Of a stretch of DNA of 64,000 nucleotides, positions 26,576 through 38,787 are shown piece after piece; within the stretch, counting starts at the first letter, position 1, and each line of letters begins with the position of its first letter. The translations under genes and the position numbers were made by a program. Below the pieces are notes generated by a model. It ran no database searches. It saw only the letters and a program-made list of their open reading frames with translations, and was not told where the DNA came from. Origin of the DNA: Hermatobates lingyangjiaoensis (Eukaryota; Arthropoda; Insecta; Hemiptera; Hermatobatidae); NCBI GenBank assembly GCA_026182355.1, contig JAPFBL010000255.1, positions 4,713,501 through 4,777,500 on the forward strand, read 5' to 3'.

Positions 26576-26998
26576 CTAACCAGACTTGCACAGTTTTCTT
26601 TTTGCTGTACTGTTTTTTTTCCTGGACGATGTCCTATTTACAGATATCATGCTAAGAAAAAGGGCCAAAGAATCTGCTCCACTTGGAGGCTCAAAACCCT
26701 GAGTAGATGAAAGGTCGTAGGTTGCCCTAGCATTAGGTGCATAACAACCACAGTTTCGTATGATCCAATCAACTCCTGATGATTCCTTATAAATCTCCTC
26801 AAAAATAACAAAGCATTTATTATAAAAGGAAATCATATATAAGAGGAAGAATGTATAGGTTATAAGAAAACCTATAATAAACAACAAATAACACAAAAGT
26901 ACCTCAAGATCTCTACCAAAGAATCTACAACTCCCTGGAAACTCCCTGTTTCTGATGAGTTTGGGGCTACCTTTCAAACTTCTGTTTACACTAACATG
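26576..26998 (-). CDS. unidentified coding candidate, possibly two exons
   Basis: This is the longest frame in the window with coding-like composition. It is open from a TGA just above 26998 to the TAG at 26576-26578 (about 140 codons) and has no ATG near its start. The first 32 codons and the last 74 are GC-richer and varied in residues. They include a cysteine pair in RNCGCYAPNARATY and a basic tail SRKKNSTAKRKLCKSG before the stop. Between them lies a very AT-rich segment (26902-26798) encoding a hydrophobic stretch. It starts GAG|GTACTT and ends TTTTTGAG|GAG, so it could be a 105-nt intron; the alternative is a membrane helix. If spliced, DLE joins EIYKESSG in frame. I do not recognise the family. 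It could be a real terminal exon pair, a pseudogene or an unknown element's coding remnant. Confidence 0.3.
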   Translation of the reverse strand, partial: HVSVNRSLKGSPKLIRNREFPGSCRFFGRDLEVLLCYLLFIIGFLITYTFFLLYMISFYNKCFVIFEEIYKESSGVDWIIRNCGCYAPNARATYDLSSTQGFEPPSGADSLALFLSMISVNRTSSRKKNSTAKRKLCKSG

Positions 26999-29240
26999 TC
27001 ATCTCATACGAGCTGTAGTCTTCAGTTACTACAAGTGAGGTATTTTCAGAAAGGGCTTACAGATCCTTAAATTGTATATTTGACTAGAATACTAATGATT
27101 TATCAACCAATTAAAATAAATTTTAAGTTATTAAAAGAAAGAGTCATTAAATATATAATAGATTCATATATTATCGCAAGTAGACTATAATATATGAATT
27201 AGTATTAAAGTATACTACATGCTTATAGCTACTAATCAGCTGTCATTTGTACTCAGTTCTAGCCATTCGTTGTTTGTTCCAGCAAATTTTTTTTCAAACA
27301 GTACGCACATACCTTTAAACGAATGAGTACTTCACCTATGCACCTTGTTGGCAGATATGTCTTGTGTGTGTTTGCATATATGTTGCTGGACCATATCAGT
27401 TATTTTTAAGCATTATCCTTTTGTTGTTGTTGTTCATCCATACGAATTCCTGTTGTATAAAACCAATACATAAGCGATAAATTGATTTCTTTTTTTTTTA
27501 AAAATAACACCACCAATAGGCAAAACAAATAAAGAGATCAGATTTAATGTTAGTTTTCATTCAAAACACTTATACCACTGTTGTTCATTTATTTATAATT
27601 CTATGAGCATAAACACATCAGATAAGTAAAAAAAAAATCAACTAACCAATTTAAACATTGTTATATTAAACCTTCATTCTAATTTGAAAAAAATAATATT
27701 TTTATGGACTACAATAATATTTTTTTCTACAGCCCAATTTTCTTATGGTTTCAGAAGAAAAGAAAAATAATCAATATTTCATACATGATTACAGAATAGT
27801 AAGCGTAAGTCAGCTTGTAAGATTGTTAAATCCAATTTAACACGTAGAATATCCTACATTGGACTATACAAAAGTGATCACGGTAGTTAAACTGAACTTT
27901 GCTATTTCATGAATACTCAAACAAAATTAACACAAAATGTTCCTATTGGAGCTTATTTCCAATAAAACTTATAAGAAGGTGGCAGCATATTAAATAATTG
28001 AATTATATATTAAAATAGGGATGATCAAAGAGACATCCACTTATGCGGCAGAATTGGGAAAGCGCTGGAGGAAGTGACGGTAAGGAGCAGGGAAGTTGGA
28101 GGAGGAATGGAGTTCCCATTTCAGACTTATCACTATCAACGATAAGTGACATTGAACTTATTAAAACTTCATGTTATACTCTGATAAATAAATATTATAA
28201 ACCATTCTGGGAAGTTTTTTTTTTAATTACAATTCTATCTAAATCTGAAGGAGATAACCAATTTTTGAAATTTATTTTTATGATTATATAACTACTTTAT
28301 GTTTACAATATTTCTGCATTAAGTAATCATATTTTGGATAAATATAACTCATACAAAATTTCCGCGATATGGCTGTAAAGCCGGGTGCACGAAATAATAC
28401 GAAAACAGGATAAATATAACGTGGTTGGTATATGACGTTATACATATGGAATTGTATTTATTAAGGGAATAAAATGTCGTATCAAGTCTCTCAAATTACT
28501 TGAATTCTATTAAATAGGGCATACACAAATATATCCTTATTTGAAAGTATCAAGAGCTTAATAAAATTAAATGAAGCAATTAAGAATTGATTCAAGATAA
28601 CTAGGGGCACAATTAACTAGGTTGTGAAGGAGTTTGAAGGAGATAGAAAACAGTGTGAGATTAACTTAATCTTTGTAAAAATGTAAAACTTTTTATGAGG
28701 ATGAATATAATTACTTTAGCTGATGAAACTTGTGATCATGAACAATACGAAAGAGATAAAGTACTTACTCTAAAAGGAAGAAGAAGGTTTGCTTTAGGGG
28801 GATCCACAAACTCAACCAACTTACGACCTGATTCCTCAAGTGAAGAGCCTTTGATATCTAAAAGCCCTAAATTAGAGTTTAAACTATTCAGTAGTTTTAG
28901 TTTTGCGGGCAGGGTTCTCTTGTTCAAGAAGTGATTATAATCAAACTTCTAAGAGTTTCTCTTCATCTTGACCTAAATTTAACATCTTCAATAACAGGAA
29001 TGAAATATATCTGATTGTAAATCAGGAAAATAAATTGCCTGTAAATGAAAGGAAATTAATCAACACCCTAAAAAATAAATTACCACCAAACAAATATTTC
29101 TAAATAACGCTAATCCAAGCTATTCTTTGAATGTATATAACATCATACTTCTATGTCCAAAATATTTCATGTGTATAACATTTTCTTTATGTATTTATCG
29201 TCCGTACTTTGAATAGACCATATTGTTTTGTTGTATTACC
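26999..29240. other. AT-rich stretch with no recognised gene
   Basis: Two short frames (28043-28291, 28695-28934) are without domain. The frame at 28695-28934 has a somewhat mixed, serine-rich composition but overlaps an equally long open frame on the other strand, so neither is supported. Confidence 0.4.

Positions 29241-29298
<58 letters not shown>
29241..29298. repeat. (AT)n microsatellite
   Basis: A nearly pure run of AT units of about 58 bp, with one C near its start. Confidence 0.95.
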
Positions 29299-29300
<2 letters not shown>

Positions 29301-29979
29301 ATACATACTAAAGTCGATATTTCTAACGATAGTACGTCATTTAAAGAAGATTAAAAAAATAAAGGTTTATATTTAAAATACTAAAACAAGTACAGCTCAT
29401 GAGACATGACACAATATGAGCTCAGACACTGAGGTAACTCCTATTCTTAACGATTATCTTACCTGTGCTGACAGGCGAATGCAGCGAAGACGACCGTGTG
29501 GTTATCAATCCTGTTCCATAATCAACCCACCTTTTACTTTCACCCTCCCTGATATACTCTACCTTGCTCACACCTCCTGAACTACCCTAAACTCTCTTCC
29601 TCATTTCGAAAACAGTATGAATGGTCAGACAGCTTCCATTTGTCAGTAAATAAGACGACCCGGTGCCATCCATCATGCAAACTACTAATATTGATATAAT
29701 GATTTGTCATGACCTTAAAGAGATCCGAGATGCTAACTCCAGTGTTAATTTAAAAGCTACTGAAGAAACACTTATATAATATACTCCTTCAAAACTCACT
29801 CTAAACGTAGTCTCAATCTAAAGCGTCAATTATTCTTATTTAATCAATTAATATTACATTATTTCTTTATTATATTTATTTTATTTGTACTTTTCGTTAT
29901 TTGTTTTACTTTATAATAAGTAAAGTGTAGTGATTGTGAAAAAAATGGATCTCAAGATTTTGATGGATCATATGTTTTG
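29299..29979. other. non-coding stretch with a GC-richer patch
   Basis: The patch at about 29410-29670 is GC-richer than its surroundings and cytosine-rich. It has no open frame or motif that I can name and may be an old unclassified repeat. Confidence 0.35.
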
Positions 29980-30430
29980 AGGCCCCCAAAATAGTTTTAT
30001 GACTTTTTTCGATGATATCTGTATGTACGTAGGTGGGTGGTATCCAAACATTTGTGTGGACGCTACATTCTACAACCTTTGATGGATCAAATTAATATTT
30101 TACCGAAAATGGTTCTCATAGTTTAGATGCGCTGTATAGTTTGGGAGGAATTATACATAATGGTAAAGTTATTTTTTTGGACAAAATGTGTTTTTAGACA
30201 ATGACTTAATTTGATATGTGAGAAAAAATAAAATTTTTCCTTTAAAAATCCAACTACAATCAAATATGTAATTTCCAATCCTCCCCGTGGTATGGCTGAT
30301 ATATCTAAAAAAATGCCCTAATAACTAGGAATTTGCACCCTTAAACAAATTTTAATATGAAATACAGATTTTCTGTGTTTAAGAATCATATTACCTTTGG
30401 GTGGTACTGAAGGTAACATAGAAGTACTAT
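29980..30430 (+). repeat. dispersed unclassified repeat, copy 1
   Basis: This segment shares an ordered series of blocks with 43380-44060: TTATGA followed by TTTCGATGAT and TCTGT; GGTGGGTGG; TATCCAAA and TTTGT; TTGATGGATCAA or its variant; TAGATG then GTTTGGGAG and ATTATACAT; CCCGTGG; and later GGTAATATT or its variants. Block order and spacing agree, apart from a (GT)n expansion in the other copy. It has no long open frame and no terminal repeats that I could find, so the class is unknown. Confidence 0.6.
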
Positions 30431-32640
30431 TTGTTCTAAATTATAAAAGGGATGCTACTTTTAAACTGATTCTTCGTTAATTCAATAACACTGACATGTA
30501 ATATTACAGATTGACCTTTCAAAGGTTCACTGAACACAGCAACAAAAGCCATATTCTCCTGTATAAGATAATTTTGTGACACTAAACCTTCACTTTTGAT
30601 TTATAAAGGTATTGCTACTGCTATGGTAATACAAATAATATTTTATGCATCAGTTGTGTGCTACACAAAACCAAGAATGTGTACAGATAACTGGATATGT
30701 CACTATCTGTGTTACCTCTGGAATGGGCAAAGATTTATGTCAAATCATATCAAATGCTATATAAGTGGGGAACACTTCTCTATCTATATTTATGAAAGTC
30801 ATTAATGAATATAAAATATGAAGTCTAATTTAAACAACTAATAGATATTGATTTAATTTTACACAACACAAAACATCCGTTGGTATTTAACAAGTTTGCT
30901 ATTATGTTTTCTTATAGTAAAATTGAATGTAGGCTACTTCTGATTTGGTTTATTGGCTTCTTTTTGTTATAGCTTTTTTTGGAAAATTTATTTTGTGGAA
31001 TTTAGGAATAAACAGATCTTATAACCGTACGGGCTGCCTGATCAGTTATATATGGAACTAAAATATCATCTACAGAAATATAAATATTAATGACTTTTGG
31101 ATATAAGCAGCTCAATAAATAAGGGTTCAAGGAGAGGCTAAAACTCAAATCATTATCTCTAAATACCTGAGACTAAAATATTGAATTATAATTAACATTT
31201 CTTATTTAGAGTTAAAGAAATCATAGATTTTGATTAGAAGACTAACTGTAACATTAAATTACAAATAATAACTGTTTTAATGGTACATATATTTTAACAT
31301 ATTATAATTATAAAATAATTTATAATTTAAATAATATTATTATTATAATATAAATAATAACGATAATTTATATAATATTGACTATTTTATTATATATATA
31401 TGTAGTATTATTGAACTTTACATTATATTGGTTGATTACAAAAAGGATTTATCGAAATAGCTCTAAAATATTTATAATTATTTTATTTATTTAAAAAATT
31501 CAATTGCTGAAAAAGTAAAATAAATATATTCAAAAAACTTAAAAGTGAATTAATAATGATAATTTATCCTACTCTTAAATTCATTTGTATTCAAAAAATG
31601 AAGCAAAAATGAAAAAAAGCGTAAATTTGAATGATACTGGACAAGGAAAGGTGGAGTGGGGTGGAAATTAATGTTGATTAGGTAGTCAGAAATAGGTTTG
31701 GTGTTAGCAGGGATATAATCGCCCTCTGGAGGGGACCGAGCTAATTAGGGTGAGCTATAAAAACAGGCAGGGCAGAGCCGGCTTTCTTGCCGGCTCTGTT
31801 TGCATTGCTAGAAAGCGCAAGGAGCCGCCTCTTTTTGGCTATCTAACTGTAGAGCTAATCGGGCAAAAAGACCAAGCAACTATTAACGCGTCATTATCAC
31901 TTTATATATGGTTTGAAAGTCTAATTACAAAGAAATAACGCCTCTTCCTTAACTTTTATATTTCCTTCCTTATCAATTAAATCAAATTATTTCTTTCAAA
32001 TATTCCTTCTTAGAATCCCTTCAGTATTTATAGTTTTGTCCAAGTTTATAAAAATACTTTCATAAGATATTATTTACTTAGTTAGTTTTTCGCGGCTTTA
32101 TTTTACGACAGTCAGACTGATTTTAAGCAAATCTTCAGCCGATAATCACATCACTGTTAACAGAATTCTTTTACCAGATGATTCTGGCTTATAATATAAT
32201 GTATGCATCTTTACCATTGAGCATTCATTTACTACCTAATATGTATTAATACTTAGAAATTAATGACAACAAGCTTTACCAACAAAAGAACACATTTTGA
32301 ACATGTTATGTTTTTCTTGAAGTTTGCCCGATTGTAGAAACAGGATGCATAGTAGAAAACCACTTGATAACTTTTTTGCTAATCAATACCTAATAGATAG
32401 TCTTGTAATAATTCTTCTCTTTTAGGGCCAATTTATATATAATAAACTTAATGCACAATCTATATTCAGATATGTATCATTCAAGTAAAAACAAGTTTTA
32501 GGGTATTGAGTAAATCAAACTCTTGGTCATTTATATATCCTTAAACATGCATTTGAGAATTGAGTAAGTTTATACATTTCATTTCAGTGATTCAAAGCAC
32601 AGGTTATTCGACAAAATACATTATTTAAAGACAATTCATT
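30431..32640. other. AT-rich stretch with one GC-rich hairpin patch
   Basis: Apart from the hairpin at 31773-31798, nothing is recognised. The frame at 30596-30805 is short and without domain. At 30510-30540 a piece with TTCACTGAACACAG resembles 49110-49140, which may extend another repeat family. Confidence 0.4.
31773..31798. repeat. perfect 10-bp GC-rich hairpin
   Basis: CAGAGCCGGC and GCCGGCTCTG flank a TTTCTT loop. It sits in a GC-rich island of about 180 bp (31690-31870), 10 bases after a TATAAAAA box (31756-31763). The frame through it (31750-31938) is not convincing. It may be part of an old promoter or a mobile-element end. Confidence 0.6.
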
Positions 32641-32785
32641 GTGAAAAGTAGGTTCAAGTTTGTATAACCTAATGACTAACTTATTTGGAAGGAGGTCAGT
32701 ATTGAAAGAATAGACTGTGAAAAGTGGGTACAAGTTAGTTTGGCCTAATGACTAAATTATTTTGAGAGGTTAGTTCGGGAAAGGG
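32641..32785. repeat. imperfect 76-bp tandem duplication
   Basis: The unit starting GTGAAAAGTAGGTTCAAGTT at 32641 recurs at 32717 with small changes, including the shared CCTAATGACTAA block. There are two copies. It continues into a GC-richer patch reaching about 32940. Confidence 0.75.
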
Positions 32786-35700
32786 TCAGTCAATGGGTGT
32801 GGTGAGGACGCAGTTGGTTCTGTAAACAGTTTCTGCCGGCTCCCTATTAAAATGCAAAAGGGCTAACTGCAACCGCTGGAAATACAAATTACGGATCGCT
32901 CCTAACTAACTTGAAGGAATACGTCACATGCAGGAAGGATGCATCGGTAATTAATATGTAATTAAAGTCAAACAAACATTAGGTCCATTTTTAAATAATT
33001 CTCTCTATAATATGTAGCTCTGGAGACTGAGGCAATATATATTAATAAACATAAAATTTTACAAAGATGTAAAATTTATAACTACTAGCAGAAAAAAAAT
33101 ATTACAGCTTCAGTAATACATCTTCGTTTGTAACATCATATAATATTGCAAGTAAAATAAACGGTGTACATATTAATTTCTGTTATATATATTTATTTAA
33201 ATTAGAATCATTCAGTTTTCGGTATCTTCATTTCTCTTAATCTTTAGAATGGTTGATTATATTATTTTAATTTTATTTATATTGGCAGGGTGTGGTCTGT
33301 TAGACAGTTTTCTTCCTCTTAGTAGAGAAGAATAGAGGTTCCGATTTGGGAATATTAATTTTTTCATAAAAGAGATACTAAAACTTGACAAGCTATTGTA
33401 TACCAAATCTATACCTTGACAGGCACTTGTCAAACAAACTTTCGTATTAAGCAAGAGTGAAGTACAACTAATGACATCGATATAGATTCAACGAAATATG
33501 TGGCTCACCTTAAGTTTACTGGGTGCCGAGTAAAAAATGAGCTTCCCTTTCCACTTCTAGAAGAGTAGTAAACGTGCATATTAATATAACATAACACGCA
33601 TGAATTTGATCAGAAAAAATAAACAGCAGCATTAATTATGAATAAAAGATTTGAGGTTGTACTTCTAAACTGTGTACAGGGTAAATATATGTTTATTATG
33701 TGATTTTCGAAAAAATAATTTTACATGAAGTAATACAATTATTGGAATGTTTGAGAGTAAGACTTTAATTCGTTCAACAGCTAAACCATATAGTGATATA
33801 TTTCAGACTCTCAGATGGCTACCTTCTAGATTTAAGCAGGATTGTTTTGATTTAGATCAGAACTTTTCTTGCTCTATTTAAAACATCTCATTATTACCAA
33901 TGAGGATTTGACATTTGAGTGTGTATGCCCTGAATACGATTGAAGTATTTCATTATATAAATTGTAATTAAATAAATAAGTCAATTAAATGAAGTATTTA
34001 TGAGATAAAGAACTATTTAACTTTAAGGCATGGGTTTTCTTGAACTATAAAATTCGATTAAAAAATTGACATTTATGACTATATTTAGTTGTTGACATTG
34101 ACCACCTAAATAAATATTTTTTTAATTTTTTTAATTAAGAAACAAATTAATAAGCTAGATGAAATAACCTAGTAAAATGATAGTATATTATAGGAATACC
34201 TAAATTATTAGTTTTAGGTATTACATTAGAAGTATTAAAAGTTTTCTTATATTTGAAATAAGAAGAGAGTGGTATTGTTTAATCGCTGTTGGAAAGACCA
34301 GTGGTGAGAGGTAAGTTGGGGGATTATTAAGTTAAGAGGGCTTTGTGCAGGGTATCTGTTGGTTAATGTAAAAAATAAAGGTTTTCCCCTGGTTTAGAAG
34401 GATAAAGTTTTTGTCAGCCGGGAGTCATAACCGTTCGAGTGAATAACCAAACTGATAAAACTTGCCCTATGCAACAACAATTGCGATAAAAGTCTCTCGC
34501 TGAGGGCAACTATCCTACTAACTTTCATCGGGTCATTCATTTAATAAACCTTCAACCTATAACATATATATCTAAAACAATAATTATGGCGTAATGTTTG
34601 TTAAGAAAAAACCTAGCAAATTAAATTGGAATTCCTTTTTTTTTTTTTAAAGAATAGCAATACCTCTAATATTAATAGCTTGAATAACCTGTCATTATTT
34701 CAATATTCAGTTGTCAATCTAAAAAAAAATGTCTTTTAAAATAAATATATATTATTTATTTAATTTAATTATATATTAATTAATTTTGAATTATTAATAG
34801 AATTTTATTCTGTATATACATTTTTCTTAAGGGAAGTTTTTGGTAAATAATATTTACAGAACTAATAATTTAGAAATTGCTTTGGAATAAGGTTGAAGAT
34901 TTCTATTAATATATCCTCTATTGTGGCCATATCGTTATACACCAACTGCTTAAATAAAGTAATATTATTGCTTGGAATCTAAAACTCTATAAAACCATTT
35001 AATAAGCCGGTACTTCTCAAATTACTTGTAATTCAGGTAATTTGTGTGATTTTATTATGAAAAGATCTCATTGCAGAATACAAGAATATTTATTTACGCA
35101 GCCCATTAAAACACCTATTTTTCAGAGAGGCATTTTACTAGTATGTCGGTATGTTGTTTGTTTGTGAATTCTATATCTATTTATTATGTGTTTTGATGAA
35201 TAGTATACTTGATGATGTATGTATTATATATTGTTGAAGTGCAATGATATATGTTTGTTGTTTTTTTTCTTTAGAAGTTGTATTGAGTTATGAATTTATC
35301 ATATAACTGTCAGCATGTATATTTGCGGATTTCAGTTTTATCGTTATGTAGTAGAAGAGAGAAAGTAATCCTGATATATTACAGGTAAGATAATAATAAT
35401 GCAAATGTTATAAGTCAGTGAAGGAGTAAAGCACACTGAGGGAATTCTGATACCTAACAGGGCGAAAAGTCAAAAGTCAGTAGACCCCAACAAACTACAG
35501 TGGCATGTTGAGCGGCAGATACACAGTAGGACACGATTATTTACAAAGCTATCTACACTGTATAGGAGTGACAAAAACAGCAACTATCTATTCCACCAAG
35601 GTAGCAATGAAGACTGCAGTGTTTAAACTTCTGCCCTGTCTTTTTCAAAACTGATAATTATGCATAAAAATGTACCTCATTTTTTTCATCAAATGAAGGT

Positions 35701-38700
35701 ATATTAGAGTGCTCAACATCTAATTCCTGCCTAACAGGGATTTACATTGGATGAAAAGATGTGATGTATAATTTCGTAAAAGTAATTTATTTTTATAAAT
35801 GTTATTATTTTTTTTTTAAATAATAGAACAAGTATATATATTTTACAAATATAAAAAGTAAAAAAAATGTGGTGCATTATTAACTCGAGTTACGATGAGT
35901 GCACTTTTTAAGAAATCTATGGACAAGGTCTTATACTTGTGACTTAATGTTTATGAATAATGATGGCCTTCATATGATTCATTTAGCAATTTCATTCCCT
36001 CAGGCACATTTTCTCGCAAAATTTTAATGTTTTCTCTAGTATATAATGATTATAACTCAATCTTAATTCTCAGTTATTGTTTATTAAGTTAACTCACCTT
36101 TTCTAACCTTCCTTTTCTCATATTTCATGAGCAATGTTTAAAATAAAAATCAAATTTAAGATTTTACGGATTTACCAGTTTACATAAGGGCACTGAATCC
36201 ATTTTTTGTTATTTTTTGTATTCTATTTCTCAATTTGAATCACTCGATAAGTGTCCAACATATTTCAATCATACTAAACGTCATAGCATTTAACAGATAT
36301 CAGGAAAAGTTGAAGAAATATATTTTTTTCAGTGAAAACAAACATAATGAACTTTAAGAAGTATAGTATCATGAAAAAGTTTCTGCACCGTACTAATATT
36401 AACATGCACTTAATATTATTTCAAACTTAGAAAAACATTTTAAAAAGCAACTGGCCTACTCATAAAAGTTCACTTCCATTAAGGATTGAATATTCGGTTT
36501 TGTATACAACTTTTTTTTTTTAAATATTGATTGATGCCTGTTTTAGACAGATATATTTAACTAAAATTCTTTCAGCAATCTTCTTTTTTGGAACGTTTCA
36601 GATATTATCTACGAGAATACAGAATTTTAAAAACTCCCTTGATAAAAAAACTTACATAACATGGAAAGAAACCAATCAGAAACAGAAATAGGGTTCAATG
36701 AATAGATAGTAGGATGGTAATAAATATATTTCTAACTTTAAAATTTAATCAATGAACTAAAAATTGGCATAAGAAAACAAATGCAATATTTCAATAAGTT
36801 CAAAAGGTTCTCGTAACTTGAAAATATAGATATTTATAAAAAACATGAATAGTTTCGTTTGTGATAGTTAGTTGTAATTTCATCACAAAACAGTAAAAAA
36901 TGTGGTTCTGAGTGAGAAGTGGCAAAATAATCAATACTGAGGAAAGATTATTGACATAGGTCTAAGAGAAGAGAATACAATTGTGGAAGAAGATATAAGG
37001 ATATCAGAGTCTGGGATGAGTTCAGTGTCTAACTTCCCGTGGCACGCCAATAGAGGGCCTACCTCATTAGGGCTAGAGTTTTACTTCAGCAGTCAACGAC
37101 CCTTGAAAAAAGTATAAAAACTTGTATAAAAATAACTGCTTCTTTTAGGGCCCCTCCCACGCAGAACATCTTCAGTCCTGGCTTCCTAAGGCAGGCTCTC
37201 CTTTAATGTTAAGAGAAACCTTCTTTGTGCTCTTTGATTTATTTATGTAATTCAATGTCAAGATGTTCTATTATTAGATTCCCTTTTTTTTGAAGTTTTT
37301 AACCTTGATACGTTTTAGAAATAGATCATGCTACTGACTATAATTCAACAACTTATTAAAAGTGAGTTTTACGAAGTTAAAACCTAAATTTAATTATCTT
37401 AAAACACAGTTTAATATAACTCTTTAACTAATTATGTTACAATTTTAAGCTAAACAAATGAAAGCTACATGAGTGCTACATATATATCGGTCTGTGTTAA
37501 GTACTATACAATCTATATTTAATTTATTTAAATGTTTTCATAAAATTTCCGTTATTTAAGTAGAGTTTCAACATTTAAACATTTCAATTTTGTTTTCAAT
37601 TGTTTATAGAAAAGTTTGATACAGTGTTATCATAAACTTCCATTTATTTCTATTCTAAACTTCTATTTCTTTAGAAGCAATACCTAAAGCTCAGACAGCT
37701 GAATCATATAAGAGAAAATAAGAAAAAATTGATCCCACTAATTTAACAAAACTTACGGGCTATTAAGATTTTGAGGACTAAATGATGTCACAGAGAATAA
37801 TGTTAAGAATAGTGTAAGTGGAGAATACATTTTTAATCGATTTAGTATTTTCAGATTATTCTAACATAAATTTGATTTTTAGATATATTAATGTTAATAA
37901 TTTTCTATGCATTGTCATAGATTCATCATTTATAAACTTATAAGATGTAGATGTGGGTACAATCTAAAAATTTATCTGCAAAGAGATCGTAGGACATTAC
38001 TCAAGATCTCAATTTAGCTCACTTGTACTGTACACAAGCAGAGAGCAAAAGTAAATATAATGCAATCTATGATTGTAGAAAATCGTTTTTCTTAGAATGA
38101 AAGTTGCATTTTTGACTTGGATCTTTGATGGAAAAAACATTTACTGTATTTTACATAATTTAGACAAACTAATATTTAGAAAAGAGCTGAAATTCATTAT
38201 TATGATCCTTAATCACTATTGTTTTACAGTAACAATGGCATATAATTGTAGTGGCAGTAACATTTTTGTCAACAGAATTATTCTTTTTTGTAAAGTTAGT
38301 CATTTCTTAAACTTTTGTACTAACAAATATGAGTAATCCTACAATACCCGTAATAAAATAATGAACGTTTCAAGGCCGAAACCCAGAATAGATCTTCAAT
38401 TAATCTTTGAACAAATTGAAAAATCAGTGTCATTAGCAGTGGTGAAGAATATCAAGTATGATAAACAGTATATTATTATAAAAATCGGTTATTTTTCCTC
38501 AATGGTTGTTGTAGATGCAGTGTTCGAAACCGGTCATGTGTTTAAAACAAGGGTTTACAAGGTATACGGATTTTTATAACAATACGCAATTAGTATATTA
38601 TATTCACCATCAATTCGGTAGGAGTGTATAAAATATAGAAAAAAATTAGTGGCCTCTCTCAAACTGTTGAGAAAAGAAAAAAATACCAAACATGATGGTG

Positions 38701-38748
38701 TGCTGTCTTAGTTGGAGCCCCAGAGTGAAAAGTCCGCTCGTTGTAACG
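32786..38748. other. AT-rich stretch with no recognised gene
   Basis: Short frames only (33257-33454 and others). GC-richer patches at 32790-32940, 34300-34530, 35400-35640 and 37010-37210 have no named motif. The last contains two TATAAAAA boxes within 25 bp (about 37110-37135). Nothing further is supported. Confidence 0.45.
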
Positions 38749-38787
38749 CTAGCTTGATGGGCTATTCGCCCTATCAGACTAGCTAGT
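38749..38787. repeat. imperfect hairpin with a 19-bp 3' arm
   Basis: CTAGC-TTGATGGGC pairs with GCCCTATCA-GACTAGCTAG around a TATTC loop, with small bulges. It sits in a GC-richer patch at 38710-38800. Confidence 0.5.
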
